A DNA stretch of 64,000 nt from contig CBDHEM010000071.1 of assembly GCA_965261955.1 (NCBI GenBank), forward strand, positions 124,001 through 188,000. The letters run 5' to 3'. The notes beneath the pieces are model-generated. The model had not been told where the DNA came from. It did no database searches and saw only the letters and a program-made list of their open reading frames with translations. This stretch comes from JABAAI01 sp965261955 (GTDB taxonomy: Bacteria > Spirochaetota > Leptospiria > Leptospirales > Leptonemataceae). A program made the translations under genes and the position numbers. Position 1 is the stretch's first letter; each line of letters begins with the position of its first letter. This document shows positions 1-8,985 of the stretch, piece after piece.

Positions 1-1570
1 CTTTTACATGCAGTTTTTGGCCATCAACCCCTGTTGCTGGACGGTATTCTCCGAAGACTTCTCGAAGAGCAAAAGCCCACTCCCCAGTTGTTATACGCGC
101 TAAAGCACATTCAATAGAAGCCTCCATCATATTTTTATTTTCACGTGCAGCATTCTTCAAAGCTTCTATGGCTATAGTTGCTCTATTCGGGTCTCTTTCT
201 TTTTTTGTTTTCTCTAATACAGACAGAGTTTCTTGTGCCGCTTTTTCATCTATTTGAAACATACCGCCATCTCCTTCCGAAACTAGAGGAGAAGCCAGTC
301 CGTCTTGCCAACGATTGAGTCCGACAACAATTTGTTCCCCTGTGGTTATTCGGCCAATACGATGAGACATGGAACTGACCAAAGCTTTTTTCATATAACC
401 AGATTCAATGGCCGCCTCAATACCACCCAATGAGAGGATTTTTGTAATTTCTTCTTGGCTTTCTTCTTTGAGTTCATTTACTTTTGAGGTGATCACAGGG
501 CTACCATCAAAAATATCAGGATATTCTAATAAATCAGTTTCATAAGCAAGAATTTGTTGGAGACGCAAAGACCATTGTTGATCCCAAGGACGTGGTAAAG
601 ATAATGCCTCATTCCAAGCCGGTAATTGCAAAGCTCGACATCTAGCCTTGCGACTTAGAGTTATACCGAGTGTTTCTATCAAAATACGCCAAGCATTGTT
701 TTCCGGTTGGGCTTCTGTGAGACCCAGTGAATTTACTTGTACCCCATAGCGAAAGCGCTGATAATGTGGATTTTGAACGCCGTATCGTTCCTTTGTTATC
801 TTTTCCCACATTTCACAAAAGGCACGCATCTTGGAAAGTTCTTCTATAAAACGCATACCTGAATTCACAAAAAAACTAATTCTTCCCACAATGCGTTCAA
901 ATTGATCCTTATCTTTTGAGATACGATCTCTTGACCTAATCAGATCAAGTATACCTATCGCACTAGATAAAGCAAAGGAGAGTTCTTGAGCAGGTGTAGC
1001 TCCAGCTTCTTGTAAATGGTAGGAACAGATATTTGACGGATTCCATTTTGGAACATTCTCTAAACAATATTCATACATTTCAGCAATCATGGATAAGCTA
1101 TGTTTTGGCGGGAAAATATAAGTTCCCCTTGCAAGATACTCTTTAATAATATCATTTTGGGTTGTTCCTTGGAGTTGTGTTATATCTTCTTTTCTCTCTT
1201 TTGCCAAGGCAATATATAGAGCCAATAGCCACATGGAAGTGGCATTGATGGTCATAGATGTATTCATTTTGGTAAGGGGAATATCCTCAAATAGGATGTG
1301 GAAATCATCTAAACTATTAACAGGCACACCCACCTTTCCAATTTCAGGTCTGGCTATGGGATGGTCTGAGCTATAACCACATTGAGTAGGAAGATCAAAA
1401 GCAATAGAAAGGCCGGTCTGTCCTTTGGCGAGGTTCATACGATAAAGCTGATTGGAAGCCCGAGCATTGGAATGCCCAGCATAAGTCCGAAAAATCCAAG
1501 GTTGATCTGAAATAACACGATTACCTTCTTCGTCATTATCGTAAAGAAGGTGTTTTTTACGTTCTGTCAT
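1..1570 (-). CDS. ecm: Ethylmalonyl-CoA mutase-like B12-dependent acyl-CoA mutase (3' end beyond window)
   Basis: Coenzyme-B12-dependent carbon-skeleton mutase, read leftward and cut by the window edge after about 523 codons, so the C-terminal cobalamin-binding domain is not visible. The ATG at 1570 gives MTERKKHLL. Substrate-barrel signatures follow: RTYAGHS (residues 28-34), GQTGLSIAFDLPTQ (50-63), KMNTSMTINA (101-110) and YHLQEAGATPAQEL. Their wording resembles ethylmalonyl-CoA mutase more than ordinary methylmalonyl-CoA mutase. In the ethylmalonyl-CoA pathway Ecm converts (2R)-ethylmalonyl-CoA to methylsuccinyl-CoA. The preceding pathway enzyme, crotonyl-CoA carboxylase/reductase, is encoded at 20717-21976, which supports the assignment. 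ilvD lies 156 bp upstream on the same strand. The alternative is a methylmalonyl-CoA mutase; the broader mutase family is certain. Confidence 0.87.
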   Translation of the reverse strand, partial: MTERKKHLLYDNDEEGNRVISDQPWIFRTYAGHSNARASNQLYRMNLAKGQTGLSIAFDLPTQCGYSSDHPIARPEIGKVGVPVNSLDDFHILFEDIPLTKMNTSMTINATSMWLLALYIALAKERKEDITQLQGTTQNDIIKEYLARGTYIFPPKHSLSMIAEMYEYCLENVPKWNPSNICSYHLQEAGATPAQELSFALSSAIGILDLIRSRDRISKDKDQFERIVGRISFFVNSGMRFIEELSKMRAFCEMWEKITKERYGVQNPHYQRFRYGVQVNSLGLTEAQPENNAWRILIETLGITLSRKARCRALQLPAWNEALSLPRPWDQQWSLRLQQILAYETDLLEYPDIFDGSPVITSKVNELKEESQEEITKILSLGGIEAAIESGYMKKALVSSMSHRIGRITTGEQIVVGLNRWQDGLASPLVSEGDGGMFQIDEKAAQETLSVLEKTKKERDPNRATIAIEALKNAARENKNMMEASIECALARITTGEWAFALREVFGEYRPATGVDGQKLHVK

Positions 1571-1726
1571 AAAAGTTATATGGCTATCTCATTGGAAAAA
1601 GGAAAAAACGTTTCGATAATATTTCACTTCTTTTCATTTGGATCTATGAGTTTTTTATAATAGTCTTGATGAAATTTAAGCATCAAAAAGAAAACATCAA
1701 TAATTATAAAATCGTAAAACCGATTG

Positions 1727-3517
1727 TTAATTATTTTTCTCTAGCTTTTTTGAAGTAGAGTAGCTTCTCAGATTTTTATGCCAATTTTCGTCAAAAAAAT
1801 TTTTTGGATTGCTTTGCTCTCTGCTATCAGTAACGGCTCCTCTTTCAGCCGAACCCACCAAAGAAGCATATTTGGCCATTACACCCCGTGTATATTTAGG
1901 AGCCTTTGGTTTCCAATCTTTTCTTCGTTCTTTTAATTCATCAATAGAAAGATGAACTTGTACGGTATTGGAATACGCGTCAATTGTGATCAGATCGTTA
2001 TTTTTGATCATAGCAATAGGTCCCCCAACAGCTGCTTCAGGGGAAACATGACCCACGACCATACCATAGGTACCGCCAGAAAAGCGTCCATCTGTAATTA
2101 GACCTACAGCATCTCCAAGGCCTTTTCCTATGAGTAGAGAGGTAGGAGAAAGCATTTCACGCATTCCAGGACCTCCACAGGGACCTTCATAGCGAATAAC
2201 AAGAATATCACCAGCTTTTATCTCATCATTCATAATCGCACTGGTACATTCCTCTTCTGAATCAAAAACTTTTGCTTCACCAGTGATAGCAGGTTTTTTG
2301 ACTCCTGATATTTTGGCTACCGCCCCTCCAGGTGCGATATTGCCTCGTAAAATGACTATATGACCTCTTTTATAAAGGGGATTATCAAGAGGAAGAAGAA
2401 GGTCATTTATTTTTGGATTTGTTTCTTGGATAGGAGAGTTCTCTATATTTTCAGCAATCGTTTTTCCTGTTATGGTCAAGCAGTCTCCATGTAATCGGCC
2501 AGCGTCAAGGAGAGTCTTCATTACTTGTGGAATTCCTCCAATTTGGTGCAGATCAAAAGTTAGATATTTTCCAGAAGGCTTCATGTTTGCTATATGAGGC
2601 GTACGGCAGGCAATCTCTTCAAAGTCGTCTATAGTTAGCTCTATATCGGCTGCATGCGCAATGGCAAGGAAATGAAGGACAGCATTTGTAGAACCTCCTA
2701 GAGCCATAATCAAGACGATAGCATTTTCTATGGATTTACGTGTGATTATATCTTTTGGACGAATATTTGAGTGAATGAGGTTTAATAAGGCTTTCCCTGC
2801 TTTGTGTGCAGTATCTTTAATTTCTTGGTCTGAACTGGCCATTGTGGAGCTGTAAGGGAGACTCATACCTAAGGCTTCAAAAGCCGAGGACATTGTGTTT
2901 GCTGTGTACATGCCTCCACAACTCCCCGTCCCTGGACAGGCATGCTTCTCAATTTGCTCAAAGTCTTCTCGTGATATCTTTTTTGACTGATATTGGCCTA
3001 CGGCCTCAAAAACAGAAACAATATTCAAGTCCTTATCCTGATAGCGTCCTGCCTTGATGGTGCCTCCATAAACAAAAACAGCGGGTATGTTTAGACGACA
3101 AATGGCTATCATGGCACCCGGCATATTTTTATCACAGCCTCCTATAGCCAAAAGCCCATCCATACTTTGTCCTCTACATACATTTTCAATGCTATCTGCT
3201 ATGGTTTCGCGACTAACTAAGGAAAATTTCATTCCCTCCGTACCCATAGAAATACCATCTGATATGGTAATTGTGCCAAAAGTTTGTGGTATACCATCTG
3301 CGAGAGAAATCCCTTTTGCTGCGGCCTCTGCTATAGAGGAGATACCAGCATTACATGGGGTTAGATCACTGTGAGAGTTTGCCACAGCCACAATTGGTTT
3401 CATAAAATCTTGATTTTTAAAGCCTACAGCCCGGAGCATGGCTCTGTTCGGAGCTCGTAAATCACCTTCGGTTATAGCTTTGCTATTCCAATTTTTCCTT
3501 TTCCCATTGCTCTGCAC
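1727..3517 (-). CDS. ilvD: Dihydroxy-acid dehydratase
   Basis: Iron-sulfur enzyme of the cytosol that dehydrates 2,3-dihydroxy-isovalerate and 2,3-dihydroxy-3-methylvalerate in valine and isoleucine synthesis. The 596-residue length is normal for the family. Likely cluster ligands are C55 (DLTPCNAG), C128 (GGCDKNMPG) and C200 (PGTGSCGGMYTANTMSS). The later motifs GGSTNAVLH, GPCGGPGMREM and DGRFSGGTYGMVVGH are all present. The start is GTG at 3517 with an AGGAG stretch about 12 nt upstream. No ATG lies near the expected N-terminus in this frame. The enzyme acts directly after IlvC (41223-42224), which is encoded elsewhere in the window. Confidence 0.96.
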   Translation of the reverse strand: MQSNGKRKNWNSKAITEGDLRAPNRAMLRAVGFKNQDFMKPIVAVANSHSDLTPCNAGISSIAEAAAKGISLADGIPQTFGTITISDGISMGTEGMKFSLVSRETIADSIENVCRGQSMDGLLAIGGCDKNMPGAMIAICRLNIPAVFVYGGTIKAGRYQDKDLNIVSVFEAVGQYQSKKISREDFEQIEKHACPGTGSCGGMYTANTMSSAFEALGMSLPYSSTMASSDQEIKDTAHKAGKALLNLIHSNIRPKDIITRKSIENAIVLIMALGGSTNAVLHFLAIAHAADIELTIDDFEEIACRTPHIANMKPSGKYLTFDLHQIGGIPQVMKTLLDAGRLHGDCLTITGKTIAENIENSPIQETNPKINDLLLPLDNPLYKRGHIVILRGNIAPGGAVAKISGVKKPAITGEAKVFDSEEECTSAIMNDEIKAGDILVIRYEGPCGGPGMREMLSPTSLLIGKGLGDAVGLITDGRFSGGTYGMVVGHVSPEAAVGGPIAMIKNNDLITIDAYSNTVQVHLSIDELKERRKDWKPKAPKYTRGVMAKYASLVGSAERGAVTDSREQSNPKNFFDENWHKNLRSYSTSKKLEKNN

Positions 3518-3714
3518 GATACTGACAGGCTCCTATTTTCAAATAATGAGTCAATTCTAAAATCAGTGATATGATATTATCCTAATGTGCCATTTTCATG
3601 TTTTTCCCACAACTTGTATAAATCAAATGCAAACTTACAAAAAAAGATTTCAATCAATGTGTATTCAAACATTGCCGATACTAGCGAGGTAGAGGTGAAA
3701 TTACTGAGCAAGAT

Positions 3715-4434
3715 ATGTTTATACCAAATTTCTACAGTTTTTATTTTTCTTTTTGTTTGCTACTAAAGAGGGGAGTTTTTTTATGTCACAGTCCTTGTCG
3801 AATTTGTAATAGAAGCTTTTTTTTTGATCCTTTTTATCGAAACTTTGTTTTATGTTTTTTTATTTTTTATAGCGTTTCTCTCTATTCACAAAAAGATGAT
3901 CCAGTTGTTTCCAAAGAGGCTAACGATAAAACGAAGAAGCAGAATACACTTATGTTAGATTTATTAAAAAAACGGGAAAGTAGTTTGGATAAAGAGTTTT
4001 TAAGAGATGGGGAGGCACGTTTTCTTTACGCTCAGATGTCTTTTTTGGATGGTCATGCTCAACGTGCAAGCGAATTGTTGAATGATTTTCTTGTATTGTT
4101 TCCAGATCATCCTCGCTCTATTGAGGCTATGAGTTATCTTGGTGAGTTGAAGGAACAAAATGGAGAATATAGTAATGCATTGGAAACTTATTTACAAGCC
4201 TATAAAAAGTCCGAAGATAATAGTAAAGGAATACGAATAAAAGAAATTGGACTTCGTGCTTATTTACAGGCAGGGCATCTTTACTTGCACTTAGGAAAAA
4301 TAAAACAGGCTCGTCATGTTTTTACGAAGATAGTGATGAGTGGAACAAAAGCAAAGGGAAGTGAAATTTTTTCAATAATAAAAATAGCACAAAAAGAATT
4401 GATATCTTTAAAGAAAGCGACTAGCTTAAATTGA
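3715..4434 (+). CDS. Exported TPR-like protein
   Basis: Protein of 239 residues with a hydrophobic stretch near residues 40-58 (FVLCFFIFYSVSLYS) that looks like a signal peptide, followed by a charged linker and helical repeats. The region FLYAQMSFLDGHAQRASELL, then a repeat around AMSYLGELKEQNGEYSNALE, then LYLHLGKIKQARHVF, reads as tetratricopeptide-type helices. A scaffold role in the periplasm or at the envelope is an inference. The start is doubtful: the ATG at 3715 has no clear ribosome-binding site and places about 40 odd, Cys-rich residues before the signal peptide. No other ATG, GTG or TTG occurs in frame before that segment. The cNMP-binding gene begins 22 bp downstream, so the two probably share a transcript. 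Confidence 0.7.
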   Translation: MFIPNFYSFYFSFCLLLKRGVFLCHSPCRICNRSFFFDPFYRNFVLCFFIFYSVSLYSQKDDPVVSKEANDKTKKQNTLMLDLLKKRESSLDKEFLRDGEARFLYAQMSFLDGHAQRASELLNDFLVLFPDHPRSIEAMSYLGELKEQNGEYSNALETYLQAYKKSEDNSKGIRIKEIGLRAYLQAGHLYLHLGKIKQARHVFTKIVMSGTKAKGSEIFSIIKIAQKELISLKKATSLN

Positions 4435-4456
4435 AACATGAGTTGAGGGTAAAAAA

Positions 4457-5680
4457 ATGGCATTCCCTAGTGTAAATTATAAGCCCGGTTCGTATGCCTT
4501 AATTGAAGGGAAGAGAGATTCAGATAAGTTCTATATTATTATGAGGGGCAAACTTCGTGCCCATAAATCTTCACCCGTTGTGGGGGAAGAAGATACTCAG
4601 AATCTTGGACCAGGTGATTTTTTTGGCGTAGAAAGTGCGATGGCACGCCAAGGTCGTATCGAAACCGTTATTGCCATGACGGAATGTAGTTTGCTAGAAA
4701 TTTCTGCTGGTTCTTTTGGAAGCTTGATCCAAAAAAGTGCACCTATTGCAATGAAGATTATTCGTTCTTTCTCAATGAAACTACGTGATTTTGATAATAC
4801 GATTACACGCATTTCTTTTCGTAATGCAGTGGAAGAAAATCCAACTCATTTATTCCGTCTAGGTGAGTTTTGGTTACAAGGAAATCGTATGGATCACGCA
4901 ACGTATGCCTACCAGCGTTACATACAGTGTGTCCCTAACGGAGAACACATCAATGCGGCTAAGTTACGTTTACAGGGTATGCAAAAGAGTTTTAATGCCT
5001 CCCCTCTGGTGAATAGCAATTTAATACGTACTCATGCATCGGATAAATTAGTTTTTTGTGAGAATGAGCCCGGTTATGAACTCTATGTGATTCGTGAAGG
5101 ACGTATAAAAATCACAAAAATGGTGGATGGACAAGAGGTGATGCTTGCTTTTTTACAGCCGGGTGATATTTTTGGCGAGATGGCTCTATTAGACAATAAG
5201 CCCAGAACGGCGACTGCTGTGACAGCCAGTAATGTGGGGCTTTTAGCGGTAAACAAGGTGAACTTTGAAAACATGGTAAAGGCCCAGCCTCAGTTAGCTA
5301 CGAAATTGATTACATTACTTTCTGAGCGCTTGTGGACAGCCTATCGGCAATTAGCCAATTTAATGATAGGAAATACGTTAGGTCGTCTTTTTGATACATT
5401 ACTAACCGTAGCTGAAAAAAATCATATTCCAATTGGTACAAAATCAAAATATGTTTTTGAATTTGGAGGTGGGGATCTTCTTAAGATGGTGGGACTTGAT
5501 GTTAAAAAAGATGAGCACTATCTCTTAAATCTTTTTAAGAATCGTTGGCTTAAATTAGAACAAGGACGTATTATTTGTATGGATCTTTCTGAATTACAAA
5601 AACAAGTGGTTTTTTATAGAAAAAAAAGTGCGATGGAAAGGAAGAGGCAACGAAGTACAGCTGGCAATACGATTTCATAG
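4457..5680 (+). CDS. Protein with two cyclic-nucleotide-binding domains
   Basis: The 407-residue protein carries two cNMP-binding (CAP_ED) domains. The first spans roughly residues 5-115 (FYIIMRGKLRAH, LGPGDFFGVESAM). The second spans roughly 190-300 (LYVIREGRIKIT, LQPGDIFGEMALLDNKPRTATA), in which FGEMALL and RTATA form the phosphate-binding cassette. The first domain lacks the arginine-bearing cassette, so only the second is likely to bind nucleotide. The C-terminal 100 residues are not an obvious DNA-binding helix-turn-helix; they contain a DLLKMVGLD segment and a basic end. Role inferred: a cyclic-nucleotide-responsive regulator or adaptor. It follows the TPR-like gene closely and converges on hemC, leaving only 5 bp between the two ends. 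Confidence 0.85.
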   Translation: MAFPSVNYKPGSYALIEGKRDSDKFYIIMRGKLRAHKSSPVVGEEDTQNLGPGDFFGVESAMARQGRIETVIAMTECSLLEISAGSFGSLIQKSAPIAMKIIRSFSMKLRDFDNTITRISFRNAVEENPTHLFRLGEFWLQGNRMDHATYAYQRYIQCVPNGEHINAAKLRLQGMQKSFNASPLVNSNLIRTHASDKLVFCENEPGYELYVIREGRIKITKMVDGQEVMLAFLQPGDIFGEMALLDNKPRTATAVTASNVGLLAVNKVNFENMVKAQPQLATKLITLLSERLWTAYRQLANLMIGNTLGRLFDTLLTVAEKNHIPIGTKSKYVFEFGGGDLLKMVGLDVKKDEHYLLNLFKNRWLKLEQGRIICMDLSELQKQVVFYRKKSAMERKRQRSTAGNTIS

Positions 5681-5685
5681 TATCG

Positions 5686-7278
5686 CTATTTTCGTACCAT
5701 TTCTTGTATATAAGAAAGCCAGTCTTTATAGTCTAGAAAAATTTTTACGGGTCCCTTTGCATTTTCCAAGACATGTTTACTCGTCAAGCCAGGGGCACAA
5801 GCATGGTATGCTAAAAGTATTTGAGGATAAGCTTGGGTTAGCCAATCAAATTGAGATCCACTTTTCCAAAAGAAGTGGGTTTTATTTTTTAAGTTAGGGA
5901 TCTTTTCTGGAAACTCTAATTGATAAGTTGTGATTCCTTCCCATCGTGATTGGGTTCCTTTTTTTTGATGTGTTAGTTTTATAAAATCTACTTTTTCTCC
6001 CATTAGAAGATCAATATCGGCATCTTCATTTTCACCAAGAGAATCTGCACAGCCATGAACCCATACTCCTTGATTTGCTAAAGAAAAAAATGTTTGCACA
6101 CCAGCAGCCCATATGAGGCAGTTCTGGTACGTCCAGTCCTTTGGCCAAGCTTCACTACGACTAACCCAAAAAAAACGGATATTTTTATTTTGACTTTGTT
6201 GGATAGTTTTGCGTTTGATCCTGAGCTCTTGGTTGGAATGGTTGAGGGTAGGCCAAACTTTTGATATAGACTTTGGTGGCTTCCATTCCACTTTGGTCTT
6301 TTGTGGGATTGGTTTAGTTATCATTTTTTTTTCTTGCAATGCTTTGCCATTATTTTCAGCTTTATGCAAATAGCTAATCGAACCATAATTTTTTTCCAAG
6401 CAGGCAATACCAATTTTTTGATGGCAGCCACCACCAAAATGAGAAAGTATCTTTCTTTCCTTTGTGGCTGTATTTGTATTGTTTGTGTCAACAAGACAGG
6501 AGATTAATTTTTTTGCGTTAGTATCTTCTTTTCGTATTTCGGCGGCAAGGCTACCTTGTGCTGCAGCATTAGGACAAAGAGAAAGGGGAAGTACCATAAA
6601 TTCACAGATAGAGAGAGTTTTTTTTATAGATTTTTGGACTGCATCGATTTCTCTTATTTCTAAAAAACTATCTTCTAAAAATAAAAGTGATGGTGGGAGA
6701 AGAAGACGGTCGATAGCTGCTTTTGAGAGAACAAGGCCGTGTATTGGTGTTTCAGATAGCTTTTGTAGACGAGTGGGGACATTACCCCGTATGGACTGAA
6801 ATTGAATTTCTTGATCTTGTAATTTTTTTGGGAGACCTTTTTTGAAAAATAGACTTAATAAAAACATACGCCTTAGAGATGATGTATAAATAGAGATTGT
6901 TTTCGGTGGATTTTGAAGGATTTCTTTTTTTAAGAGAAGTAGATCGCGTTGATCGGCTCTTTTTAAGATAGGAATAATTTCTGTTTTAGGATGAGGATCT
7001 ATAGCTAAATCTTTATAAGAATGAATGACAATGTCTATTTTTTTTTCCAATAAGAGAGTTGAAAATTCAGAACTAAAAGCCCCGGTATCTTTTTCTGGTA
7101 TTTGCCAAAGGGGTGTGGTGGTATCCTGATCAGCTTTAGCTTCTTTCAAATAGAATTTTAATTCTATATTAGGTTTGATTTCCCTTATTTTTTTTGCAGT
7201 AAGAGAAATTTGAATTCGAGATAGGAGGCTTTTTCTACCACCAATAATGAACGTATTTTCTATTTTCGGATCAGACAT
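5686..7278 (-). CDS. hemC: Porphobilinogen deaminase with HemD-like C-terminal extension
   Basis: The N-terminal ~310 residues are hydroxymethylbilane synthase, which joins four porphobilinogens in haem synthesis. Visible motifs are IGGRKSLLSRIQ, IVIHSYKDLA (the K-D catalytic pair), TSSLRR, SIRGNVPTRL, PNAAAQGSLAAE and GGGCHQKIG, whose Cys carries the dipyrromethane cofactor. About 180 further residues follow, beginning near RFFWVSRSEAW. Segments such as THFFWKSGSQFDWL and HACAPGLTSKHVLE are compatible with a diverged uroporphyrinogen-III synthase (HemD) domain, so the protein may be bifunctional; that part is inference. I place the start at the ATG at 7278 (MSDPKIENTF), which fits the family; a TTG at 7323 would add 15 residues. 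The gene is convergent with the cNMP-binding gene. Confidence 0.9.
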   Translation of the reverse strand: MSDPKIENTFIIGGRKSLLSRIQISLTAKKIREIKPNIELKFYLKEAKADQDTTTPLWQIPEKDTGAFSSEFSTLLLEKKIDIVIHSYKDLAIDPHPKTEIIPILKRADQRDLLLLKKEILQNPPKTISIYTSSLRRMFLLSLFFKKGLPKKLQDQEIQFQSIRGNVPTRLQKLSETPIHGLVLSKAAIDRLLLPPSLLFLEDSFLEIREIDAVQKSIKKTLSICEFMVLPLSLCPNAAAQGSLAAEIRKEDTNAKKLISCLVDTNNTNTATKERKILSHFGGGCHQKIGIACLEKNYGSISYLHKAENNGKALQEKKMITKPIPQKTKVEWKPPKSISKVWPTLNHSNQELRIKRKTIQQSQNKNIRFFWVSRSEAWPKDWTYQNCLIWAAGVQTFFSLANQGVWVHGCADSLGENEDADIDLLMGEKVDFIKLTHQKKGTQSRWEGITTYQLEFPEKIPNLKNKTHFFWKSGSQFDWLTQAYPQILLAYHACAPGLTSKHVLENAKGPVKIFLDYKDWLSYIQEMVRK

Positions 7279-7323
7279 TAATATAAAACAAATATTAGAT
7301 AAATCAGGGATGATTTTTTCCAA

Positions 7324-7496
7324 TTTATTTGAACAGTTTGGAAAAAGTCAAAAATATATTTATTCTATGGCAAATAACAATATTCATTTATAAATATAAA
7401 ATAACAGACAGGGGATAATTTTTTTATGAGCTATTTAGCAAGATATTTGATCTTCAAAATATAATGAAATGGGAGAGATATTGTATAGCCATGAGA
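7324..7496. other. Intergenic region, no gene seen
   Basis: AT-rich stretch upstream of hemC and left of the first small inverted-repeat element. It should contain the hemC promoter, but I see no convincing -35/-10 pair and no ORF with family features. Confidence 0.4.
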
Positions 7497-7601
7497 GGAG
7501 CGTTGCAAAATGCAGAAAAGTTAAAAAACGTCTATCTAAAATGCCGTAAATCAGCGTTTTACAGCATTTACTTCCGTTTTTCTTACCTTTGCAACGGCTC
7601 C
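7497..7601. repeat. MITE-like inverted-repeat element, copy 1
   Basis: 105-bp non-coding element. The left end reads GGAGCGTTGCAAAATGC and the right end, reverse-complemented, reads GGAGCCGTTGCAAAGG, so the termini are imperfect inverted repeats. The core TCTAAAATGCCGTAAATC recurs in related form at 19322-19412, 38566-38671 and, reversed, 57171-57277. No target duplication is recognisable here. Confidence 0.7.
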
Positions 7602-7733
7602 ACAGATAGGAACAGCTAAAATATAGTGTACCAATATTATTTTCCTTTGCTAGTGGACTATCTAAATTTCAAATAAATTTCACCATAAAACAGCTACACT
7701 ATTTTTTATTAGAGACCATAATTTTTGTGCATT

Positions 7734-7797
7734 GGGACCGTTGCGAAATGTAAAGAATTTTGCAAATAAAATGCATAAAACGCCGATTCAAGGCATT
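7734..7797. repeat. MITE-like element, left half, interrupted by IS5-type insertion
   Basis: Begins GGGACCGTTGCGAAATG and continues as the left half of the small element family (compare 57171-57277). It stops at AAGGCATT, exactly where the IS5-type terminal repeat CTATATAGTCAGCC begins. The right half is not found nearby, so the element was split by the insertion and its other half was lost. Confidence 0.7.
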
Positions 7798-8901
7798 CTA
7801 TATAGTCAGCCTTGAAAAACCAGAATACTATGGATCTTTCGTATTTATAAGCTATTCTGAAGTAAAAAGTAGTACCCATAATTGCAAGGTTTTGCGAAAA
7901 GGTGTTCAAAAGCTTGTGTTTTTCAAGCATTATTTTTCAGAGCTTCCCTATGCTAGCTCAAAAAAAACATGATTATCAAAGAGACTTATTTAAGACGAAT
8001 TTGGAAGGTATGCTCAATCATAATGAGCCCTTCTTTCGTTTAGCTCAGAAAATAGATTGGAAAAAGTTTGATACTGAATTTGGTAAACTCTATTGTCCTG
8101 ACAACGGCCGCCCAGCCAAGTCAACCCGCTTGATGGTAGGACTGGATTACTTAAAAGCCACATTTAATGAAAGTGATGAAACTGTTTTAGATAAATGGGT
8201 TCAAAATGTCTATTGGCAATACTTTTGCGGATGGCAAGAATTCCAGCAGGAAGCTCCTTGTGATCACAGCACATTAAGCAGATAGCGTAAGCGTATAAAA
8301 TCTAAAGGGATGGGAAAGCTTTTGGAAGAAACAATTCGTTGTGCTCTTTCTAATAAATTACTGCGTAGACATCATGTCCAAAAAGTAAATGTAGATACAA
8401 CAGTTCAGGAGAAGGCCATTGCATATCCAACAGATGGTAAGATGGTAAACTATATTTTAAAGCTTTACGATATTTATCAGAACTGGCTAAGAGAAATAAT
8501 ATTCGTCTTCGCCAAAGTTATTATTCTCGTTTATCTAAAAGGTCATTATTAATGCAAAACCGATACTTTAGAGGACGTAAATACAGACTTGCAAGGCGTG
8601 AGCAAAAGAGCTTAAAAACCTATTTTGGTCGTGTTTTACGGGATGTAGAGCGTAAATTGCATTCTATGGATTTACATAAAAATTATGAATCTTCTTTGTG
8701 TCTTCTTCACCGTCTTTACGATCAAACCAAGGATAGCAAAAACAAAGTTTATAGTTTACATGCGCCGGAAGTAGAATGTATCTCTAAAGGGAAAACGCAT
8801 AAGAAGTATGAATTTGGATGTAAGGCGAGTTACGTAACAAGTAGTCAAGGTAACTTTGTTTTAGGTGCGATGGCAAAACACGGTAATCCTTTTGATGGGC
8901 A
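7798..8901 (+). mobile_element. IS5-family element copy 1, left part, disrupted
   Basis: The left terminus CTATATAGTCAGCCTTGAAA matches the left end of the complete copy at 16161-17691. The body carries the transposase gene up to the codons for GNPFDGH, where an IS3-family element is inserted (from 8902). The right part of this copy is missing from the junction. It is therefore non-autonomous. Confidence 0.85.
7950..8901 (+). pseudogene. IS5-family transposase, broken (copy 1)
   Basis: Starts MLAQKKHDYQRDLFKTN. It is damaged three ways relative to the copy at 16313-17479. A TGG codon has become TAG at 8283-8285 (after DHSTLSR). An 8-bp duplication (gatggtaa at 8433-8440 and 8441-8448) shifts the frame. 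The 3' part is cut off at 8901 by an IS3-family element. The family markers VNVDTTVQEKAIAYPTD and YSLHAPEVECISKGK remain readable in separate frames. Confidence 0.9.
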
Positions 8902-8985
8902 TGACCTCCCCCCTCAAAGAGTGGACAGTCCACTTTAAGCTATGGAGGAAGAGAACATGGGTTTTATAAGATCGAAACAAACACT

